A DNA stretch of 64,000 bases from the NCBI GenBank assembly GCA_030684355.1, contig JAUXTN010000038.1, positions 62,001 to 126,000 on the forward strand. Reading direction: 5' to 3'. The translations under genes were made by a program, and so were the position numbers. This DNA is from Pseudomonadota bacterium (GTDB taxonomy: Bacteria; Myxococcota_A; UBA796; SXON01). Below the pieces are notes generated by a model. The model ran no database searches and was not told the DNA's origin. It saw only the letters and a list, made by a program, of their open reading frames with translations. Numbering within the stretch: the first letter of the stretch is position 1; every line of letters starts with the position of its first letter. Positions 60,183 to 64,000 of the stretch are shown here, one piece after another.

Positions 60183-60197
60183 AAGCGACAACGTAGC

Positions 60198-61328
60198 ATG
60201 CGCCCTGCCGCTCCCTACACCTTCCCCGAGCCCGGCGTAGCCTGGCTCTCCCAAGCGCGTGCGCGCTACCTGGTGCGGGCATCCCGCCTCCTGCTGGAGC
60301 CCGGCCCCTTGCCGACCTGGCTGGCGGGCGCCTGGGCGGGCGTTCGTGAGCCGCTGGCCGACCTCCTGAAGGCGCGGATGGGCGACTTCCTGGCGGCGGT
60401 CGCGCTCCCCCAGGTGGGCGCGCCGCTCTGCGCGGGGCGGCTCGACGAGGCCATCCCGCAGCTCCTCCTCGAGCTCTCGCGTCGGCGCCTGCTCGGCCGC
60501 GAGGGGGTGTGGTGGCCGAACGTGGTGCCGCGGCTGCTCTCGGCGCCGCGTGGGGTCGCGCGGAGCTTCGACCCGCCGCTCATCGGGGCGCTCTTCTCCG
60601 ACGGAGAGGTCGAGATCGCGGCCGGCGTACCGTGGGACGAGGGCGGCGAGCGCGCGTTCCTGCCCTTGCGCGCGGGCGGCTGGCTCGCCTTGGCCGACAA
60701 CAACCCGCTCGCGCTGATGGAGGCCCACCCCGACAAGTCAGGCAACGCGCTCTCGCTCGGGGGGCGCGGGGCCGAGGAGTGGGTGGTGGCGCTGGACGAG
60801 GCGCGGGCGCTCGTCGCGGAGGTGATGCCCGACCTCGCGGCGGAGCACGCGAAGGTGCTCGCGACGGTCGTGCCCGTGGGATTCGAGCCCGAGCGGAGCC
60901 TCTCGGCGAGCTACCGCGAGGCCATCGGGGTGGTGTACGTCACCCTCCACCCCAGGGTGGCCATCCTCGCCGAGGCGCTGATCCACGAGGTCCAGCACAA
61001 CAAGCTGAACCTGCTGTCGTGGAGCGACCCACTGATACACGACGACGGTGTGTTGGTTGTATCACCCGTGCGTCCCGACCCCCGGCCGCTCCTCGGCGTG
61101 CTCCTCGCCGTCCACGCCTTCCTGCCGGTGGCGCAGCTCCACATCGAGCTCCTGGCGCGCGAGCACCCCGCTGGCGATCCCGAGCGGCTGCGGCAGGTCA
61201 TGGCCGCGAACGGCGAAGGCCTCGCGACGCTCGCGGCGGCCCGCCCGACGGTGATCGGGCGCGCCCTGCTCGACGGGATGATCGCGCTCGACGCGTGGCA
61301 GCGGACGGTGGCGCCCGTCCGAGCCTGA
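60198..61328 (+). CDS. HExxH-motif peptide beta-hydroxylase family protein
   Basis: Contains ALIHEVQHNKLNLL with HExxH at residues 263-267, then RPDPRPLLGVLLAVHAF, the two signatures of the HEXXH peptide-modification family (aKG-HExxH-type peptide beta-hydroxylases) encoded with radical SAM enzymes in RiPP-like loci. His263/His267 would bind iron; the family is annotated as alpha-ketoglutarate dependent. A GATACA palindrome (E6) lies between the two motifs. Start ATG 60198, only 15 bases from the divergent radical SAM start, so promoters must lie within coding DNA. At 376 residues it is a stand-alone form of a domain elsewhere fused to radical SAM. Confidence 0.85.
   Translation: MRPAAPYTFPEPGVAWLSQARARYLVRASRLLLEPGPLPTWLAGAWAGVREPLADLLKARMGDFLAAVALPQVGAPLCAGRLDEAIPQLLLELSRRRLLGREGVWWPNVVPRLLSAPRGVARSFDPPLIGALFSDGEVEIAAGVPWDEGGERAFLPLRAGGWLALADNNPLALMEAHPDKSGNALSLGGRGAEEWVVALDEARALVAEVMPDLAAEHAKVLATVVPVGFEPERSLSASYREAIGVVYVTLHPRVAILAEALIHEVQHNKLNLLSWSDPLIHDDGVLVVSPVRPDPRPLLGVLLAVHAFLPVAQLHIELLAREHPAGDPERLRQVMAANGEGLATLAAARPTVIGRALLDGMIALDAWQRTVAPVRA
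61033..61064. repeat. GATACATC palindrome E6
   Basis: TGATACA...TGTATCA, perfect 7 bp arms with an 18-base spacer, inside the HExxH gene just after the HExxH codons. Confidence 0.5.
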
Positions 61329-61329
61329 C

Positions 61330-62874
61330 CTACTCGCCGAGGAAGACGAAGATCGCGCCGATGGACTGCTCCAACCCGGACATCGCACCGATCGCGATGT
61401 CGGGGGTGCCCCCGCCGTCGATGTCTCCGGGGCTGGCGACCGAGTAGCCCGCGTAGCCGGACTGCTGGACGCCGGTGAAGACGGACTCCACCTCCGAGAG
61501 CGGGTGCGCGCCGGCGCCGATCGGGCCGTACACGAGGTAGCTCATGCCGGCATAGGGCGCGCCGACGCTGCTGTAGGGGGCGCCGAGGAGCAGGTCGTCG
61601 GTGCCGTCGCCGTCGACGTCGTCCGCGGGGCCGAGCGCCATGCCCGCGTAGTCGCCGGCCGAGCCGAGCAACGTAGCGCCGCTGCCGAGCACGTTCTCGC
61701 CGCTCCAGCGCGTGCTCGATCCGAACTCGACGTACACCTTGCCGGCGCTAAGCCCGGCCTCGCCGTCCTGCGGGGCGCCGACGAGGAGGTCGTCGTAGCC
61801 GTCGCCGTCGACGTCCGCGCCGCCGAGCGCGGTGCCCGCCGAGGTGCCGACGGTGTCGCCGGCGAACCACGCATCGGCGTCGCTCAGGTCGAAGCTGCCC
61901 GACCGGAAGGGCCCGTAGAGGAGCCCTACGCCGCCGCCGGCGGTGTACGGCGAGCCCACGGCGATCTCGGGGAAGCCGTCGCCGTTCACGTCGAGCTGGC
62001 TGGAGACCGCGTAGCCGATCTGGCCGTACGTGCGATCACCGTAGATCCGCACGGCGTCGGTGGAGAGGAGCGCGGTGCCGCGCACCCCGGCGGCGAGGCT
62101 CACCATCACGGCGCCGCAGCCCTGGCAGCCCTCGGAGCTGTTCGGGACGCCCACGATGAGGTCGTCCTGGCCGTCCGCGTTCACGTCCCCGCCGGGCGCG
62201 AGGGCGGCGCCGGCGTAGCCGTACTCGGTGTCGCCCACGAGGGTGTTGTCGGCGTCGCTGTCGAGGCGGTCGCCCTCCTCGAAGGGCCCGTTGAAGATGT
62301 AGACCGTGCCCGCGCCGATGCTGGGGCTGCTCGCGGCGATGTCGGCGTAGCCGTCGCCGTCGACGTCGCCCGCGCCGGTGACGACGGACCCGAATTGGCC
62401 GTACTCGACCGAGCCGCGGATGGTCATCCCGGCCACCTCGGCCAGCGTGCTGCGGCCGAGCGGCGGGTCCGCCACGACGTAGACGGCGCCCGAGTAGACG
62501 CCGGCGCCGCCGTCGACGTAGCGGGCGCCCACGATGAGGTCGTTGGCGGAGCTCCCGAGGAGATCCCCCCCGGAGGCCAGCCCGCCGCCGTAGCCGATGC
62601 CATCCGTGCGGCCGGACGCCTCGAGGACGATGTCCGCGTCCATCGTCGAGGCGGGGTCCTCGAAGGGGTCGGGCGGAGGGGCCGTGTCGGTGTCGGTGTC
62701 GGTCGCGGTGTCCGTGTCGGTGTCGGTGTCGGTGTCGGGGAGCCCGGTGTCGTCGCCGGTGTCCGCGTCGGGGAACACGATCTTCACGTCTCCGCAGGCG
62801 GGCAGGAGCCCGCACAGGAGGAGCAGGGCGAGGCGCAGGACGGTGGGGGCGTGGAGCGTGGGCAGCGGGAGCAT
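61330..62874 (-). CDS. FG-GAP repeat lipoprotein with Asp-Thr linker
   Basis: MLPLPTLHAPTVLRLALLLL leads to lipobox LPAC (LLPACGDVK), then a pure Asp-Thr linker (DTDTDTDTDTATDTDTDTA). The body consists of about seven FG-GAP repeats with calcium-loop phrases (DVDGDGYADIAAS, DVNADGQDDLIVG, DVNGDGFPEIAVG, DVDGDGYDDLLVG, DVDGDGTDDLLLG) and Gly-Tyr-Ala/Gly starts, forming a surface propeller like the protein at 11250. Convergent with the HExxH gene with only one base between their stops. Confidence 0.85.
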   Translation of the reverse strand: MLPLPTLHAPTVLRLALLLLCGLLPACGDVKIVFPDADTGDDTGLPDTDTDTDTDTATDTDTDTAPPPDPFEDPASTMDADIVLEASGRTDGIGYGGGLASGGDLLGSSANDLIVGARYVDGGAGVYSGAVYVVADPPLGRSTLAEVAGMTIRGSVEYGQFGSVVTGAGDVDGDGYADIAASSPSIGAGTVYIFNGPFEEGDRLDSDADNTLVGDTEYGYAGAALAPGGDVNADGQDDLIVGVPNSSEGCQGCGAVMVSLAAGVRGTALLSTDAVRIYGDRTYGQIGYAVSSQLDVNGDGFPEIAVGSPYTAGGGVGLLYGPFRSGSFDLSDADAWFAGDTVGTSAGTALGGADVDGDGYDDLLVGAPQDGEAGLSAGKVYVEFGSSTRWSGENVLGSGATLLGSAGDYAGMALGPADDVDGDGTDDLLLGAPYSSVGAPYAGMSYLVYGPIGAGAHPLSEVESVFTGVQQSGYAGYSVASPGDIDGGGTPDIAIGAMSGLEQSIGAIFVFLGE

Positions 62875-62921
62875 GGGTCCTCGAGTCTCTACCCAGCGGT
62901 GCAGCGGGGAGCCGCGATCGA

Positions 62922-63932
62922 TCACGGAATCGATGCGAGGCGCTCCAGGCGGGCGTCGATGTCGGCGGCGCGGCGCGGATCGGCGGCGCGGGCACCGAGG
63001 AGGAGGGCACGCGCGCGGGGGGGCTCGGCGCACGCGGCCAGCGCGATGAGCGTGGGGGCGTCGAGCGGGGGGAGCGGCTCGGAGAGCGAGAGCGCGGTGG
63101 CGCAGTCGTCGCGGCGGAGCGCGAGGCCCGTTGCGAGGCCGCGGACCTCGTCGCGGCGGAGGGCCTCGTCGCCCGCGAGCCAGGCGGCGGCGGCGGCGGC
63201 CTCGTCGTCCCGGCCGAGCCGGGCGAGGGTGCGGATGCGACGGGCGGCGAGCTCGGCGCGGATCGGGCCGTCGTCCGGGTGGAGGCGGAGACCGGCGTCG
63301 AGGGCGTCGAGCACGAGGGAGGGGGCCGCGCCGGCGTCGTCGAGGGCCTTGGCGCGGGCCATCATCCCCGAGGCGCGCACCGGCAGGCAGACGATGGACT
63401 GGTCGGCGCCGAGGCGGGCCTCGCGGCCGTCGTGGCAGCGCACGGCCACCGTGCCGTGGCGGACGTGCACCGCGGTGCCGAGGGCGTCCCGGGTGACGGT
63501 GAAGCCGGTCCCGACCACGGCGGCGGTGCCCTCGGGGGTCTCCACCACGAGGTCCACGCCGCGCTCGGGCACGACCTCGACCACGAGCTCGCCGGACTCC
63601 CACGCGATGCGGGGGCGGGCGGGGCCGCCGACGAGCTCGCCGCGGCCGGCGTAGGTGAGGGCGACGTCGCTGCCGACGGGCAGGAGGGTCGGTGTGGAGG
63701 AGGTGAGCGCCACGGGCTCGGCGGGCCGCGGCGCGGGGGTGGCCGCCCACACGCCGAACAACGTCAGGGCCGCGCCGGCCGCCACCCCGACGAGGACGAG
63801 CGGGGCGCGTCGGACGGGCCGCGCCGGAGCGTCGAGCGTGCGTTCGGCGCGGCGGATCAACCGGGCGGTCGCGAGCTCGGTGGGCTCGCCGGCCTCGGCG
63901 GCGGCGCGGAGGGCGTCATCGAAGTCGCTCAT
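62922..63932 (-). CDS. FecR-type membrane protein with TPR-like C-terminus
   Basis: An N-terminal cytoplasmic part precedes one membrane helix (APLVLVGVAAGAALTLFGVW). The FecR-like beta-domain follows (PTLLPVGSDVALTYAGRGEL ... VDLVVETPEGTAAVVGTGFT then VHVRHGTVAVR). Residues about 190-336 are helical, TPR-like. FecR proteins act as anti-sigma or signal-transducing regulators. Start ATG 63932 overlaps the stop of the partial gene upstream, implying a coupled pair, as for sigma factor/FecR operons. Confidence 0.82.
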   Translation of the reverse strand: MSDFDDALRAAAEAGEPTELATARLIRRAERTLDAPARPVRRAPLVLVGVAAGAALTLFGVWAATPAPRPAEPVALTSSTPTLLPVGSDVALTYAGRGELVGGPARPRIAWESGELVVEVVPERGVDLVVETPEGTAAVVGTGFTVTRDALGTAVHVRHGTVAVRCHDGREARLGADQSIVCLPVRASGMMARAKALDDAGAAPSLVLDALDAGLRLHPDDGPIRAELAARRIRTLARLGRDDEAAAAAAWLAGDEALRRDEVRGLATGLALRRDDCATALSLSEPLPPLDAPTLIALAACAEPPRARALLLGARAADPRRAADIDARLERLASIP

Positions 63933-64000
63933 CGGCCCTCTCCCGCGTGCAAGGTGAGCGAGTCCGCGGAGAGGCCGTGGCGGCGGGCGAGCTCGCTGAA
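63929..64000 (-). CDS. Partial gene (C-terminal 23 codons) upstream of FecR-like gene
   Basis: Reads FSELARRHGLSADSLTLHAG and ends EGR-TGA, overlapping the FecR-like ATG. Enough is present to show a coupled operon, not enough to name the protein. A sigma factor is expected from context only. Confidence 0.6.
   Translation of the reverse strand, partial: FSELARRHGLSADSLTLHAGEGR

Noticed and set aside
60183..60197. Possible precursor peptide between the divergent radical SAM and HExxH genes
   Set aside because: Only 15 bases separate the starts, and no short same-strand ORF with a ribosome site was found in the flanking intergenic spaces (56967-57062).
62680..62750. Short tandem repeats that look like a CRISPR or satellite array
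   Set aside because: They are codon-level GAC/ACC repeats encoding an Asp-Thr linker of a lipoprotein; there are no unique spacers or repeat hairpins.
63929..64000. Naming the truncated gene a sigma factor
   Set aside because: Only 23 residues are visible and they do not contain a diagnostic region-4 motif; context alone was not enough.

Overview
This is a dense, very GC-rich bacterial window that reads as Myxococcota (a myxobacterial relative, order uncertain). The grounds are three proteins ending in a MYXO-CTERM-like sorting tail (2766, 12686, 47150), many lipoproteins whose lipobox is followed by Asp/Thr/Gly-rich linkers (3741, 11250, 27644, 61330), MopE-like Asp/Cys metal-binding motifs and FG-GAP repeats. 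Both strands are used in short operons, many with 1-4 nt start/stop overlaps. No gap longer than about 300 bases lacks a gene. I saw no IS element, prophage, CRISPR or rRNA; there is one tRNA (Arg-CCT, 10200-10276).

Layout. 1-5 kb: truncated EEP nuclease, PAP2 phosphatase, lipoproteins, a MYXO-CTERM protein and a thioredoxin-fold lipoprotein. 5-7 kb: a DNA-uptake-like trio (double-HhH ComEA protein, DUF3006 protein, ComEC/Rec2-type MBL hydrolase). 7-15 kb: surface lipoproteins, a PHP phosphoesterase, tRNA-Arg, a DNA methyltransferase, FG-GAP and BNR-like proteins. 15-20.5 kb: PlsB-like acyltransferase, hotdog thioesterase, DUF2934 protein, large P-loop/TPR protein. 20.7-25 kb: lipoprotein-MoxR-DUF58-TgpA operon. 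25-31 kb: AMP ligase plus LpxL-like acyltransferase, beta-helix lipoprotein, MaoC hydratase. 31-35 kb: SDR, PDZ protein, release factor 3. 34.9-42.1 kb: five-gene envelope operon (two sulfatase-fold enzymes, YfhO-like protein, zinc-ribbon membrane protein). 42-47 kb: XseA, OsmC, DnaJ, QueD divergent from FolE2. 47-57 kb: secreted proteins, GalE, Ig-repeat lipoprotein, GT-C-like protein, MmcQ/YjbR protein. 57-61.3 kb: ferredoxin, two radical SAM enzymes and a divergent HExxH peptide-hydroxylase-type protein. 61.3-64 kb: FG-GAP lipoprotein and a FecR protein.

Most interesting points. (1) The 57-61.3 kb ferredoxin/radical SAM/radical SAM/HExxH locus looks like a peptide- or protein-modifying system with no visible precursor. 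(2) Six short inverted repeats built on GATACATC/GATGTATC lie inside coding sequence only between 55.5 and 61.1 kb and cover that locus. (3) FolE2 carries a C-terminal Cro/CI-type HTH joined by a linker encoded by a dispersed GC-rich palindrome; four copies of that palindrome occur, three in frame inside genes. (4) A perfect inverted repeat sits in the queD/folE2 divergent start region. (5) Two secreted-protein genes have complete signal peptides that start at ATC, with no canonical codon available.
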